From positions 387-48,769 of the forward strand of contig NZ_KV823425.1 of assembly GCF_001815935.1 (NCBI RefSeq): a stretch of DNA of 48,383 nt, given 5' to 3'. The translations under genes and the position numbers were made by a program. The notes under the pieces were generated by a model. The model was not told the DNA's origin and did not search any database. It saw only the letters and a list, made by a program, of their open reading frames with translations. Below are positions 31,470 through 41,202 of this stretch, piece after piece (the first letter of the stretch is position 1; each line of letters opens with the position of its first letter). This DNA comes from Corynebacterium sp. HMSC04H06. Its GTDB lineage: Bacteria; Actinomycetota; Actinomycetes; Mycobacteriales; Mycobacteriaceae.

Positions 31470-32699
31470 GTGACTTCGCGAATTAGTTTTCACCCGCACA
31501 CGTGGACCAAGCGGGCCCTAGTGGTGCACACGGACCTGCCGGGGCCGCGGGAATGGGGGCCGGAGCAGCTGTGGCGTCTGCTTCCCGCGCGGGCGCAGCG
31601 GCCGGTGCGCGTGAGCTTCGCGTTTAATCGTGATGTCGCGGTCACGGGTGATGGCTTGGCGCTGGCGCTATCGACGCTGACGGGCAAGAACTTCGAGCGC
31701 ATCGATTTCGGTTTCGAGGTATCCGCGGGTGTGCGGGAGGCGATAGCCGAGTGGACGCAGGCGGAGGTCAACGCCGAAGGCGTGCCTGGCGGGGAGGGGG
31801 CCGCGCCGGGTGGGGTGGCGGAACCTACCCCAGGCAAGGTGGTGCTGAATTTTTCCGGCGGGTTTGACTCGCTGGCGGCGCGCTATCTGCTGCCGGAAGA
31901 CCATGCGTTGGTCTCGTTGGATTTCGGTGGGAGGTTTAGCCGCGAGCGGGAGTTCTTTCAACGCTTCGACCCGATCCGCGTGGAGACCAATGTGGTGCGC
32001 ACCCCGCTGTGGGCGAACTCGTGGTCGTTTATCGGCCTGGGCACCCTGCTGACCGTGGCCACGACGCGCGCGGAGTACTGCTCGTTTGGCTCCATCCTGG
32101 AATCGACCAGGTTCAAGCGGGGCAGCGCCTATGAGAACAACTTCACGTTCCCGCCGTTTGCGGCGGCGGGGATGACGAATGCGGCGCCGACGCTGGGCCT
32201 GACCGAGGCCGGCACGGTCTTGGTGCTCGCGCACAACGCGCCGGAGCTGCTGGCAGATTCGTTGCAGTCCCTGGCGGGACCCCGCGAGGAGAAGCTGGTG
32301 CGCAAGCGGGCGCTCGTCGAGGCGGTACTGGCGGCGGCGGGCACGCCGGTCACACTCCCGCGCATCGAGATGCCCGCGGAGCCTTATTTCACGTTCGGAG
32401 ACAACTTCACCACGGACCTGACCGCGATGTATTTGAGCTGGCTGGGGCGCCCCGACCTGGCCCGGCAGCTGGTGCGCGGGTTCAGCCAGCAGATCGTGCG
32501 TGACGTGCGGGGCATGGATTTTGACTTCATGCGCAAGGCAGACGGGCGGATGTACCGCAACTACCCGGAGCCGCTGCACGCCATGCTGACCGCGGGGCTG
32601 GACCAGGCCGGCATCGAGTACTACTCGGCCCAGGATGCGGAAGCCAACGCGGAGTTCCTGCGCTACTGGCAGGCCTTCAAGGCCAAGCAGGCGGGCTAG
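31470..32699 (+). CDS. PP-loop ATP-pyrophosphatase-like protein of the glycan locus
   Basis: The 409-residue protein is not a family I can name. Around residue 127 it has NFSGGFDSLAARYLLPEDH, matching the SGGxDS PP-loop of N-type ATP pyrophosphatases (asparagine synthetase, QueC, WbpG amidotransferases). A later YFTFGDNFTTDLTAMYLSW and NYPEPLHAML could form the substrate side. Such enzymes adenylate a carbonyl or carboxylate to prepare it for amine attack. Position at the start of a glycan cluster suggests sugar amidation or activation, which is inference. Its stop overlaps the convergent hydrolase gene by 4 nt. Confidence 0.7.
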   Translation: MTSRISFHPHTWTKRALVVHTDLPGPREWGPEQLWRLLPARAQRPVRVSFAFNRDVAVTGDGLALALSTLTGKNFERIDFGFEVSAGVREAIAEWTQAEVNAEGVPGGEGAAPGGVAEPTPGKVVLNFSGGFDSLAARYLLPEDHALVSLDFGGRFSREREFFQRFDPIRVETNVVRTPLWANSWSFIGLGTLLTVATTRAEYCSFGSILESTRFKRGSAYENNFTFPPFAAAGMTNAAPTLGLTEAGTVLVLAHNAPELLADSLQSLAGPREEKLVRKRALVEAVLAAAGTPVTLPRIEMPAEPYFTFGDNFTTDLTAMYLSWLGRPDLARQLVRGFSQQIVRDVRGMDFDFMRKADGRMYRNYPEPLHAMLTAGLDQAGIEYYSAQDAEANAEFLRYWQAFKAKQAG

Positions 32700-33550
32700 C
32701 CAGTGATGCTGTCGCTGAACATGTCGTCGGCCAGCAGCTCGTCCCAATGCCCGCCCAGGGAGACCGCGAATTCCAGGATTCCCTGGAGGAGATAAAACGG
32801 GGGCGGGGCATGCCCCGAGCCCCAGTCGCCGACCAGGAAGCGGCGGCGCGCGGCGTGGTCGGCGGTAGCGTCCTTCCAGGGCCGGCAGTGCTGGGTCAGG
32901 TGCAGATCGTCGTCGCTGCACTGCAGGTAGGCCACGTGGTTCGGAAAGGACTCGGCGTAGAGCGGGGTGACGTCGGTGACGGCGGGGATGTCCTCAATCG
33001 GCGCGCCCGCCCAGCTGCTGTCCAGAAAAGCCTTGACGTGTCCGGGGTAGTAGCCGGCGATGGTGGTCTGCGGGTTCGCCACGATGGCTAGGGAACCGGG
33101 GAAGCGGTGGGAGTAGTACAACGCGGCGAAGGCCCCGGCGGAAGAGCCGTAGAAGATGAGGTTTTCTGCATTGTCCAGCCCGTCCTGGATGTGGGAAATG
33201 GCGCGGACTAGGTCGTCCTGCAGGGGCAGGGACGGCGACCCAGTGAACCACCCGATGGCGGTGCTGCGCCCCAGCATCGGATCGGAGACAAAAATAAGGT
33301 TGGCGTCCAGGTTTTCGGTCAACTGCTGGCCCACAAATAGCGGCAGACTGGTCGTCGTCGGGTCGGCGGCGGCGTGGAAGACCACGATGGTGGTGGCCGC
33401 CTGCCGGTCGACCACCATCAGTTCCAACAGCGCGTCCTCGTAACCGATGACCTGGATACCGGGGGTGAGCGCAGCGTGGCAAAAATCGTCGAGGGACCGG
33501 TGAAGCACGGTATCCGCGCGGTAGCGCCGGTAGTTTCTGACGAAAGGCAT
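32696..33550 (-). CDS. Alpha/beta-hydrolase-fold protein of the glycan locus
   Basis: The 284-residue protein has the nucleophile elbow FYGSSAGAFAALYY with Ser at about residue 136 and the preceding strand IVVFHAAADP. A candidate acid and a late His (GSGHAPP near 245) could complete a Ser-His-Asp triad. No signal peptide is seen, so it acts inside the cell. Related hydrolase-like proteins in glycan clusters act as acetyl esterases or acyltransferases. ATG 33550 is set by TAGACT 7 nt upstream on the minus strand. Confidence 0.7.
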   Translation of the reverse strand: MPFVRNYRRYRADTVLHRSLDDFCHAALTPGIQVIGYEDALLELMVVDRQAATTIVVFHAAADPTTTSLPLFVGQQLTENLDANLIFVSDPMLGRSTAIGWFTGSPSLPLQDDLVRAISHIQDGLDNAENLIFYGSSAGAFAALYYSHRFPGSLAIVANPQTTIAGYYPGHVKAFLDSSWAGAPIEDIPAVTDVTPLYAESFPNHVAYLQCSDDDLHLTQHCRPWKDATADHAARRRFLVGDWGSGHAPPPFYLLQGILEFAVSLGGHWDELLADDMFSDSITG

Positions 33551-33557
33551 GCGCACA

Positions 33558-33563
33558 AGTCTA
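33558..33563 (-). promoter_or_regulatory. -10 hexamer of the hydrolase gene
   Basis: On the minus strand TAGACT lies 7 nt before ATG 33550. Confidence 0.5.
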
Positions 33564-33754
33564 GCGCTTTGCCGCGTCCACGTGTCCCACCCTGTACACG
33601 CTCGCGAAAACGGGTGCAGGCTTAAGCCACAACCCTGCGGAAGTGAGCGGGCTTCGTTTAAGATGTTCGCAGTTAACATTTTTCTGTGGCGCTGTAACCC
33701 AGCGGAAACCCACCGAAAACCCAACTATCCCCCGAACCGAAAACGAGTCCAGCG

Positions 33755-35707
33755 ATGAACCTTTCCGAATTACGGACCGCCTTGTGGCACCTGCGCAAGG
33801 GCGGTTTCCGGCAGCTGGGAAGGCACCTGGAGCACCGGGAGAATCTCCGGCTGAAGGCCTCGCAGGACGCGGCGGATAAGCAGCGGGTAGAGGAGATGAA
33901 GCGCGCCGAGCTCCGCGGTTTCGATCCGCTGGATTTTGAGGAGTTCCCGGAAAACACGTCCCGGCCCAAGCCTTTTGGCCATTACCGGGTGGGCGCCATC
34001 CTGGATGATTTCTCGCACCTGGCCTGGGGAGGGGAATTCGACCTGGTGCCATTGTCCCCGGAGAGCTGGCGCGAGGAGATCGCTGAAGGTATTGATTTCC
34101 TGCTGGTTGAGTCCGCCTGGCAGGGAAACTCCGGGGCCTGGCGCTACCAGGTCGTCGGCAGCAACGCCCCCTCGGACAACCTGCGCGAGTTGGTCGCGCA
34201 CTGCCGGGCATCCGGCATCCCCACGGTGTTCTGGAACAAGGAGGACCCGGCCCACTTCGACGACTTCCTCGCTTCCGCGGAGCTTTTTGAGGTCGTCGCT
34301 ACTACCGATGCCGCCTGCGCGCCCCGCTACCAGGCGGCGCTGCCGGGTAGCCGCGTGGTGGTCGCCCCCTTCGCCGCCCAGCCCCGGGTGCACAATCCCA
34401 TCCGCACCGCGGTCAGCGGGCGCTACCAGCGCGGGGACCTCTGCTTTGCCGGAACCTATTTCCGCCACAAGTTCCCAGACCGTGCCCGGCAGATGGAGTT
34501 CATCCTGCGCGCCGGGCTGCTAGCCAGCGACAACCTGCATTCGGCGCTCACCATCTATTCGCGCAACCAGGACGTGGACGACAAGTACACCTTCCCGGCG
34601 CCGTTTGATGAGTGGGTCGTAGGCGCGTTGCCCTACGGCCGGATGCTCAGCGCCTACCGCGGCTACAAGGTCTTCCTCAACGTCAACACCGTCACAGATA
34701 GCCCGACCATGTTTTCCCGCCGCGTCGTGGAGCTGCTCGCCGCCGGCACCGCGGTCGCGACCACGCCGGCGGCGGGGATATCCCGCCTGTTCGGCCCCGG
34801 CGAGGCCCTGACCATCGACAGCCCCGCGGAACAGCCGGGCGAGGAGGCGGAGGACGCCATCGATGCGGCGGCCGCGAGCATCGAGGCCCTAGTGCGTTCC
34901 CCGCTCGCGCGGGACCGGATGGTGCATAAGGCCCAGCGGATCATCTGGGAGGGGCACACCTATACCCACCGCGCCGAGCAGATCATCCAAGCGGTAGGCC
35001 TGCCTGCGGCCAACGGCTGGACCGGCCGGCCGAAGGTCACGGTCATCATGGCTACCAACCGGCCGGAACGGGTGACAGGGGCCCTGACGCAGATCGTGGC
35101 GCAGCGCGAGATCGAGCTGGAGGTCCTGGTGGGACTTCACGGGATTGCTGCCCCGGAGCAGGCCCCGGCGGGTGTGCTCTTCCGCGAATTTCCCGCGGAG
35201 GCGAGCCTGGGCGAGGTCCTCAACGGGCTGGTAGGCGAGGCGAGCGGTGACTACGTGGCCAAGATGGACGATGACGATTGCTACGGGCCGGACTACCTGC
35301 GCGACCAGGTCAACGCCCTGCGCTATTCCGGGGCCGAGGTCGTGGGCAAGCAGGCGTCCTACCTGTACCTGGCCGGCACCGATGAGCTGGTGCTGCGTAA
35401 ACCGTGGCGCGAGCACCTGTGGACCGACTTGGTCTTAGGTGCGACGCTGACCGGCAGGCGGGAGACCTTCGTGGATCATCCCTTCCGGGAGCTCGGCAGG
35501 GGCGAGGACACCCAGTTCCTGCGCGACGTGGCCGCCGCGGGCGGCAGGATTTACTCGGCCGACCGTTTCAACTACATCCAGGTCCGCGCCGCCCACGGGC
35601 ACACCTGGGACGTGGAGGCCTCGACGCTCAAGCGCAACGGGATCGTGGAAAGCTACGGGCTCAACCGGGACCACGTCTTCGTGGGCCGGGAAGCAGACGA
35701 GGACTAG
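33755..35707 (+). CDS. Two-domain glycosyltransferase (CgeB-like GT-B + GT2), paralogue A
   Basis: The 650-residue protein has a basic helical N-terminus, a CgeB/DUF3880-type GT-B region (about 75-415) with LLVESAWQGNSGAWRYQ, PTVFWNKEDPAHFDDFL and FAAQPRVHNP, then a GT2 domain from about 428. The GT2 domain has KVTVIMATNRPERV and the metal-binding DDDD in AKMDDDDCYGPDYL. Both catalytic folds in one chain suggest it adds two sugars or an alternating unit. A close paralogue lies at the far end of the locus (44340-46547). It starts a run of co-directional transferase genes; the next starts 18 nt downstream. Confidence 0.85.
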   Translation: MNLSELRTALWHLRKGGFRQLGRHLEHRENLRLKASQDAADKQRVEEMKRAELRGFDPLDFEEFPENTSRPKPFGHYRVGAILDDFSHLAWGGEFDLVPLSPESWREEIAEGIDFLLVESAWQGNSGAWRYQVVGSNAPSDNLRELVAHCRASGIPTVFWNKEDPAHFDDFLASAELFEVVATTDAACAPRYQAALPGSRVVVAPFAAQPRVHNPIRTAVSGRYQRGDLCFAGTYFRHKFPDRARQMEFILRAGLLASDNLHSALTIYSRNQDVDDKYTFPAPFDEWVVGALPYGRMLSAYRGYKVFLNVNTVTDSPTMFSRRVVELLAAGTAVATTPAAGISRLFGPGEALTIDSPAEQPGEEAEDAIDAAAASIEALVRSPLARDRMVHKAQRIIWEGHTYTHRAEQIIQAVGLPAANGWTGRPKVTVIMATNRPERVTGALTQIVAQREIELEVLVGLHGIAAPEQAPAGVLFREFPAEASLGEVLNGLVGEASGDYVAKMDDDDCYGPDYLRDQVNALRYSGAEVVGKQASYLYLAGTDELVLRKPWREHLWTDLVLGATLTGRRETFVDHPFRELGRGEDTQFLRDVAAAGGRIYSADRFNYIQVRAAHGHTWDVEASTLKRNGIVESYGLNRDHVFVGREADED

Positions 35708-35724
35708 GGCAGGGAAAGCACAAC

Positions 35725-36990
35725 ATGTTTTTCATCGGACGCACGCGGTACAGCCTGTTCAACCCGACCTCGACGTCGTGGCGGCTGACCCAGCAGGACG
35801 GCGCCGCGACCACAGGCGCCAAATCCCCTGCCAAAACCGCCAAGAGCGTGGAGAATTACAAGAAAGAACTCTACGCCCCGGCCCGCTTGGACCTGCGGGA
35901 GGAGATCTTCATCCAGCACACGCTGCCGGCCTTGGCTGCGGCCGCGCGGGATTTCGACGTGGTGCACGTGGTCTCCTACTCGGAGTCGCTGCCGGAAAAA
36001 TACCAGCGCAGTCTCGCCGCGGCGGCGCAGCGCTACGATTTTCTGCACCTCGACAAGCGGCCCGACGGCAAGGCTGGGACCCCGTTGGCAGATATCGCGC
36101 GCGAGCACGTGGCCGCGGGCGAGGCCTTCGGACAGTACCGGCTCGACGATGACGACGTGCTGAGCACCGAGTACTTCGCCACCATGGCGCGCTACGTGCG
36201 GCCGGAGTACTGCGGGATGGCCGTCAGCTTGCCGCTCGGGGTGGAGGGCATCCTCCACCGGGGGCGCGTGACGAACCTGCGGCAGGCGCATTTCCCCATG
36301 AATTCCATGGGGCTGATGTACGTCTGCCAGTTTGGCGAGGGAGGGAAGCTGCAATCTCCCCGCCCGGCCCCACACAACATGGTGGACCGGAAGAGCCCGG
36401 TCATCCTGGATTCGCGCAAGCTGGGCTATGTCCGCTTCAACCACCTGTCCCAGGACAACGCCTTGCGCGCCAAGGACGGGCCCTCCATGTCGAGCCTGGT
36501 CAAGGCGATGTCCAAATACCCGCGCTTCGAGGACGGCGACACCCTGGAGCGCCTGTTCCCCACGGTGGCGCCGCTGGTCGTGGATGAGCACACTGCCAAT
36601 GCTCTGCCCCGGCCCACTCTGGTGTGGGCAGCAGCCCGGCTAGAAATGCCCCGGCCGTTGCAGGCCTTCCGCCTGGAGCTTGACCATTTTTTCGCGCCGA
36701 CTGCCAGGCCCCACCAAGGGCTGGTCACCTTGGACATCCAGACCGCGGACGGCCACCCGGTCCCCGGCGGCGCCTCGTTGCCGGGCGTGCCGAAGTCCGT
36801 GCAAGCAGAGGTGGGCTACTACAAATACCTGGACTCCCGACCGGGGAACGGGTCAAGCACGGTGGAGGTTTTCCTCCCAGACGGCTACCGCGTGGTGGGG
36901 CTGGGGGTGCGCCGTTTCGGCAAATCTCTCCCGTTTTTCCTTCGGAGTGCTGAATTGAGCTTTCCGAGCGAGCAATCGGAACTAAAGTAG
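35725..36990 (+). CDS. Putative rhamnosyl-type glycosyltransferase
   Basis: The 421-residue protein matches the Rhamno_transf pattern: FIGRTRYSLFNP at the N-terminus, VVSYSESLPEKY, FLHLDKRPD and the acidic YRLDDDDVLSTEYF at about residue 139, probably metal/nucleotide-sugar binding. The C-terminal 120 residues look beta-rich and might bind glycan. The donor sugar is not certain. AGGGAAAG precedes the ATG. It lies 18 nt after the two-domain transferase and is probably in its operon. Confidence 0.75.
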   Translation: MFFIGRTRYSLFNPTSTSWRLTQQDGAATTGAKSPAKTAKSVENYKKELYAPARLDLREEIFIQHTLPALAAAARDFDVVHVVSYSESLPEKYQRSLAAAAQRYDFLHLDKRPDGKAGTPLADIAREHVAAGEAFGQYRLDDDDVLSTEYFATMARYVRPEYCGMAVSLPLGVEGILHRGRVTNLRQAHFPMNSMGLMYVCQFGEGGKLQSPRPAPHNMVDRKSPVILDSRKLGYVRFNHLSQDNALRAKDGPSMSSLVKAMSKYPRFEDGDTLERLFPTVAPLVVDEHTANALPRPTLVWAAARLEMPRPLQAFRLELDHFFAPTARPHQGLVTLDIQTADGHPVPGGASLPGVPKSVQAEVGYYKYLDSRPGNGSSTVEVFLPDGYRVVGLGVRRFGKSLPFFLRSAELSFPSEQSELK

Positions 36991-37098
36991 ACAAAGTGGC
37001 TACCAAGAAATCTAGATAATCTTAGATACTCTGGGCCAAGAGCCCGGAGGCGCAGAGAGCCCGACATCCCGCCGTGAGAGAAAGCACCTAGTTTTGCC
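36991..37098 (+). promoter_or_regulatory. Likely promoter region for the GT4 gene
   Basis: This 108-nt spacer breaks an otherwise tight gene run. It has two near-repeats TAGATAAT and TAGATACT and AGAT-A-ATCT symmetry, plausible -10 elements. No Shine-Dalgarno close to GTG 37099 is obvious. Confidence 0.35.
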
Positions 37099-38436
37099 GT
37101 GAAGATCCTTGTCCTTTCCCAGTATTGGTATCCGGAAAACGGGGTACCGCAGCGGCGGTGGGCGTGGCTCTCGCGGATCCTGATTCGCAACGGGCACCAG
37201 ATCACCGTCATCGCGCCGCCCCCGCACTACCAGCGCAAGATTCCGCTCCGGCAGTGGGTGGACCAGCGCAGCTTCCGTTCCGCGCGCCACACCGAGGAAG
37301 GTCCCGCAGGGGAGCGGGTCATCCGCTCGGGATTCTTTCCCGCGGGTCGCTCGCTGACGCAGCGGATCTTCAACCAGGCTTCGGTGGCGGCATCGATGGT
37401 GCTGATGCACCTGAACTCCTCGCACCAGGTCCGCAAGTTGCGGCCGGACTTGGTCATCGGTACCGTGCCGGCCCTGCCGACCTCGGCGGTGACGCGGCTG
37501 GTGGCGGGGATCCATCGCGTGCCCTACGTCATCGACCTGCGTGACGCCTGGCCGGACCTACTGCGCGAGAGCCGCGACTGGAATTCCGGGACAGGCCGGA
37601 GGACCTTGCGCGAAAAGATCTTGAGCCGCGGCCCGCTGCAAGTGCTGACCAAGGCCACCGAGAAAGTTATGTACTCGGCGCTGCGCAAGTCGGCCGGGGT
37701 CATCACCACCACCCAGCGGGAGAGCGACTACCTGGCCAACTACTTCGCCCGGACTATGCCTGGGCCGAAACCGGAATTGACCACCATCCGCAATGTCTTC
37801 GCGCCCCGATCGGACTACGACCGGCAGGTCAAGGCACCGCGAGAAGGCGGACTGAACGTGCTGTACGCCGGCACGCTGGGGCGGGCACAGAAGCTGGAAA
37901 ACGCCCTGGAGGCCACCAAGATTGCCCGGGACAAGGGCCTGGACGTGCACCTGCGCATGATCGGTGATGGCGCTACCTGGTTCGCTCTGAACGAGCGCGC
38001 GGAAGAATTGGGCCTCGACGTCGAATTCCACCACCGGCTGCCGGCCGATCAGCTCCGGGAATACTACGAGTGGGCGGATACCGCCCTGGTGCACCTGACC
38101 GATTGGGACGCCCTGGAACGCGCCATCCCGTCCAAGACCTACGAGCTCATGCAGTTAGGCGTCCATATCAGCGCGGCCGTGGCCGGGGAGGCCGCCTCGC
38201 TCATCCACCAGCTGCACGCCGGCCACGTCGTGGAGCCGGAGAACCCGCAGGCCCTGGCGGACCTGTGGCTTAGCCTCGCTCAGAACCCGGAGATGCTCCA
38301 GGTCGGGGAGGCCGGCAGGGCTTGGGTCGAGCACCAGCGCGACGAGGTGGTGCCGGACAACCTGCTCGACATCCTCGACCGGATCGAGCGCAACAACGCC
38401 CGCATGAAGCGCAACCCGCAGAACTCGACCAGGTAG
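37099..38436 (+). CDS. Family 4 glycosyltransferase
   Basis: The 445-residue GT-B enzyme starts MKILVLSQYWYPENGVPQRR, typical of WbuB/WecA-partner GT4 enzymes. Its C-terminal donor domain has VLYAGTLGRAQKLENALEA, MIGDGATW and ALVHLTDWDALERAIPSKTYELMQLG, the Ex7E-like retaining motif region. Related WbuB transferases add amino sugars such as L-FucNAc; here the donor is unknown. It starts with GTG and is followed after 14 nt by a small unknown gene. Confidence 0.9.
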   Translation: MKILVLSQYWYPENGVPQRRWAWLSRILIRNGHQITVIAPPPHYQRKIPLRQWVDQRSFRSARHTEEGPAGERVIRSGFFPAGRSLTQRIFNQASVAASMVLMHLNSSHQVRKLRPDLVIGTVPALPTSAVTRLVAGIHRVPYVIDLRDAWPDLLRESRDWNSGTGRRTLREKILSRGPLQVLTKATEKVMYSALRKSAGVITTTQRESDYLANYFARTMPGPKPELTTIRNVFAPRSDYDRQVKAPREGGLNVLYAGTLGRAQKLENALEATKIARDKGLDVHLRMIGDGATWFALNERAEELGLDVEFHHRLPADQLREYYEWADTALVHLTDWDALERAIPSKTYELMQLGVHISAAVAGEAASLIHQLHAGHVVEPENPQALADLWLSLAQNPEMLQVGEAGRAWVEHQRDEVVPDNLLDILDRIERNNARMKRNPQNSTR

Positions 38437-38450
38437 GCGGCACATTCACC

Positions 38451-39080
38451 ATGCGTATCAGCAGCCTAGACGCCTACCAGGCGGCATACGGCACTAACAC
38501 CCAAGCCCCAGAGCGATCCACCGCGCAACCCGCGCGGCCAGTCGTCGTGCTGGATGACTCCGAGGCACCGGTCTCCCTGGCATCCGTGGCCGGGGATACC
38601 ATCTTCCTGTCGGGGCTTCCAGACACGTGGCCCGCCGAGGGCAGCCGGCTCATTCTGGTCAACACTCCCGAGCCGCTCACCCTGGACGCCGTCTCGCGGT
38701 GGCTCAGCACCGGCCACGAGCAGGCGGAGTTCTGGGTAGATCACGAACACGTGGCGCGGATGGTGGGGCTGCTGCGGACAGACGTTCCTGAAGAGCAGGT
38801 GTGCGTAACCGGGTTCGACGCTGACGAAGGTTGGTTGCGCCTGCGCCTGGGCACGGCTTTGAGCCCGACCCGCTCCAGCGAGGACTTCGTGCGGGGGCTG
38901 GCCGCCCAGGCAGGGGCTAGCGTGGAGCGCGAGCCGAAGCCTACCGAGCCGACGCTGTCGGAGCCCAGCCTGGGCTCGCTGGTGGTTAAGAAGGTGGTGC
39001 CGCTGGCTAAGCCCATCAAACAGTACCTACCGGCCACGCTCGTGGCCTACCTCTACAAGGGATTGGAGAAGCTGCGATGA
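38451..39080 (+). CDS. Unknown protein of the glycan locus
   Basis: The 209-residue protein has no domain I recognise. It is acidic with a Pro-rich stretch (about 160-180), then a basic amphipathic C-terminus, VKKVVPLAKPIKQYLPATLVAYLYKGLEKL, that could touch membrane or partner. Its TGA overlaps the next gene's ATG by 4 nt (ATGA), implying translational coupling and a joint role with the GT2/GT-B transferase. ATG 38451 leaves 14 nt after the GT4 stop. Confidence 0.65.
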   Translation: MRISSLDAYQAAYGTNTQAPERSTAQPARPVVVLDDSEAPVSLASVAGDTIFLSGLPDTWPAEGSRLILVNTPEPLTLDAVSRWLSTGHEQAEFWVDHEHVARMVGLLRTDVPEEQVCVTGFDADEGWLRLRLGTALSPTRSSEDFVRGLAAQAGASVEREPKPTEPTLSEPSLGSLVVKKVVPLAKPIKQYLPATLVAYLYKGLEKLR

Positions 39081-41170
39081 GCCGCGGAGCATTCCAGCCG
39101 GGCATCAGCGTCATCGTGCCCTCATACCAGGGCTGCCAGCGTTTGCCGGCCATGGTGGCATCCCTGTCGGCCCAGACACTTGCGCCGGAGCTCTTCGAGG
39201 TCATCGTGGTGCTCAACGGTCCGGCTGACGGCAGCTACGAGGTCCTAGCCCAGGCGCGCGCGGAACACCCGGGGCTGAACCTGCGGGTGTTGACTAGCGA
39301 TGCCCCAGGCGCCAGCCGCGCCCGCAACCTCGGCCTGGCCGCGGTGCGGCGGGAATACGTCACCTTCCTCGACGATGACGACTGCCTCGAGCCGCGATTC
39401 CTCGAGGTGGGGGTGGGCATGGCCGGGCCGGGAGTCTGCGCGCTGCTGCCCATAGTGGACGTGCGCGCCGGGCAGCGCGAGGAATCCACGAGCCTGGGCG
39501 TGCGCATCAAAGCCCTGGCGGGGACCACGCAGCTTGCGCGCGGCACCGCCTGGGCCTTGGGCTTTAACGCCTGCAAGGTGGTCCCCAGCGCGGTCCTGAC
39601 CCGCTACCGCTACGCCGAAAGCCTGGACTCCGGCGAGGACGTGGTCTTCTTCGCGCACCTGCTCAAGCACCCGGACCTGGCCCTGCGCGTGCCGCAAGAG
39701 CTCGCCGGGGCCGCCTACCTGCGTACCCAGCGCGCCGGGTCGGTCAGCCGGCAGGCCAGCTCGTACGAATTTAGCGTGCGCCAGCGCCTGGCCTGCATCG
39801 CTAGCCTGCGCGGCATCAAAGTCCCGGAGGCCTCCGCCCAGGCGCGCGAGAGCCTGGAGGCCGCCCAGTTCTCCTTCGTCCGCGATTACCTGAAAACCAA
39901 CCCGGGGGACGTGGACAGCGCAATCTCGGAGGCAGTAGACCTCAAGGTGCCGGGCCTGCCGTGGGCAGAGTTGCGCACGGAGAAGGCTCGCCGGCTGGTG
40001 ATCTCCTATTGCTTCCCGCCGTATGCGGATACCGCGGCTAACGTCGTGGCCAAGCACATTGCCGCACGCGGCGAGCTGGTCGACGCCATCTTTGCGGATA
40101 TGTCCCGCGTGCGGGACAAGGATTCCTCCACGCAGCTTATCGTCGAGCCCTACCTGGCTCAGCACACCGAAATCCGGGTCGATCCTTCCTTCGCGGCGTG
40201 GCCGCTGATCTCCAGCTTCGCCCGGAAGGCCGCGCGGGTGGCTGGCAAGCGGATGGCATCCGCCGCGCCTTATGAGCAGCTGTACTCGCGTGCCCTGTGG
40301 TCCGGCTCCCACGTGGCCGCAGCCCTGGTCAAACTGAAGCACCCGGGGCTTTACTGGGAGGCGGAGTTTTCCGATCCCCTGCGCTTCGGCGTTGATGGCC
40401 AGCCGCGGGAGGGTGCTATCACCCCGGGGCTGACCACGCTGGAGCTGCGGCGGGCGGTCTCGTCCAGCCGGTGGCCGGGGATTACCCTGGATACCCACTT
40501 CGCCCTGACGGAGGCCGTAACCCTCCTCCATGCCGACCGTCTGGTCTTTACCAACTCCAACCAGCGCGAGGTCATGCTGGCCCCGTACCCGGAGGGGTTA
40601 CAAGAAGAAGCCCGGGCGAAGTCCGTCATCCGGCCGCACACCCCGCCGCCGCGCGAGCTGTTTTCCTTGGGTACCTCGCGGGCCCAGGCAGTCCCGGGCA
40701 ACATCAACATCGCCTACTTCGGCAACTTCTACGCCAACCGCGGCATGGGCCCGGTTCTGCAGGCGCTGGCCACCCTGCCGGATAACGCGCGCCAGCGCTT
40801 TGTCCTGCACATCTATTGCGGCGACCCTGCGGCTGTCGATGCCCTCTGGTGGCAGCAGGCCGCCGAGGCGCCAGGCGCTCCCGTCGATGTGCGCGCCTAC
40901 CCTTATGCGGATTACCTGGACTTTTTGGCTACTACGGAGGACTACGACGTCCTGCTGGTCAACGACGCGAAGACGACCGGGTCCGCCTTTACCGTCAACC
41001 CGTTCCTGCCGTCGAAGTACTCCGATTATTCTGCGTCCACCACGCCCGTGTGGGGAATCGTCGCCGCCGACTCACCGCTGTCGGGGCTGCCACTGGACTA
41101 TCGCAGCCAATCCGGCGACACGGATGCGATAGTAAAAACCCTTTATCATTTGCTAAGGGAAGTTGACTAG
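39077..41170 (+). CDS. GT2-GT-B fusion glycosyltransferase
   Basis: The 697-residue protein starts with a GT2 domain (about 10-230) containing ISVIVPSYQGCQRL and the metal-binding FLDDDDCLEP at about 97. From about 305 a second domain with VISYCFPPYADTAANV and a late IAYFGNFYANRGMGPVLQAL resembles a GT-B transferase, although the usual Ex7E motif is not clear. The order is the reverse of that in the two CgeB-GT2 proteins. Coupled by an ATGA overlap to the preceding small gene. It ends before the exporter promoter. Confidence 0.82.
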   Translation: MSRGAFQPGISVIVPSYQGCQRLPAMVASLSAQTLAPELFEVIVVLNGPADGSYEVLAQARAEHPGLNLRVLTSDAPGASRARNLGLAAVRREYVTFLDDDDCLEPRFLEVGVGMAGPGVCALLPIVDVRAGQREESTSLGVRIKALAGTTQLARGTAWALGFNACKVVPSAVLTRYRYAESLDSGEDVVFFAHLLKHPDLALRVPQELAGAAYLRTQRAGSVSRQASSYEFSVRQRLACIASLRGIKVPEASAQARESLEAAQFSFVRDYLKTNPGDVDSAISEAVDLKVPGLPWAELRTEKARRLVISYCFPPYADTAANVVAKHIAARGELVDAIFADMSRVRDKDSSTQLIVEPYLAQHTEIRVDPSFAAWPLISSFARKAARVAGKRMASAAPYEQLYSRALWSGSHVAAALVKLKHPGLYWEAEFSDPLRFGVDGQPREGAITPGLTTLELRRAVSSSRWPGITLDTHFALTEAVTLLHADRLVFTNSNQREVMLAPYPEGLQEEARAKSVIRPHTPPPRELFSLGTSRAQAVPGNINIAYFGNFYANRGMGPVLQALATLPDNARQRFVLHIYCGDPAAVDALWWQQAAEAPGAPVDVRAYPYADYLDFLATTEDYDVLLVNDAKTTGSAFTVNPFLPSKYSDYSASTTPVWGIVAADSPLSGLPLDYRSQSGDTDAIVKTLYHLLREVD

Positions 41171-41202
41171 GCTGGTTGAAGTTTCAAGTGAAAACAAAGA
41201 GG

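Noticed and set aside
40989..41170. Frameshift or truncation at the end of the GT2-GT-B fusion
   Set aside because: The reading frame stays open with coherent protein sequence to a normal stop; the unclear donor motif is not evidence of damage.
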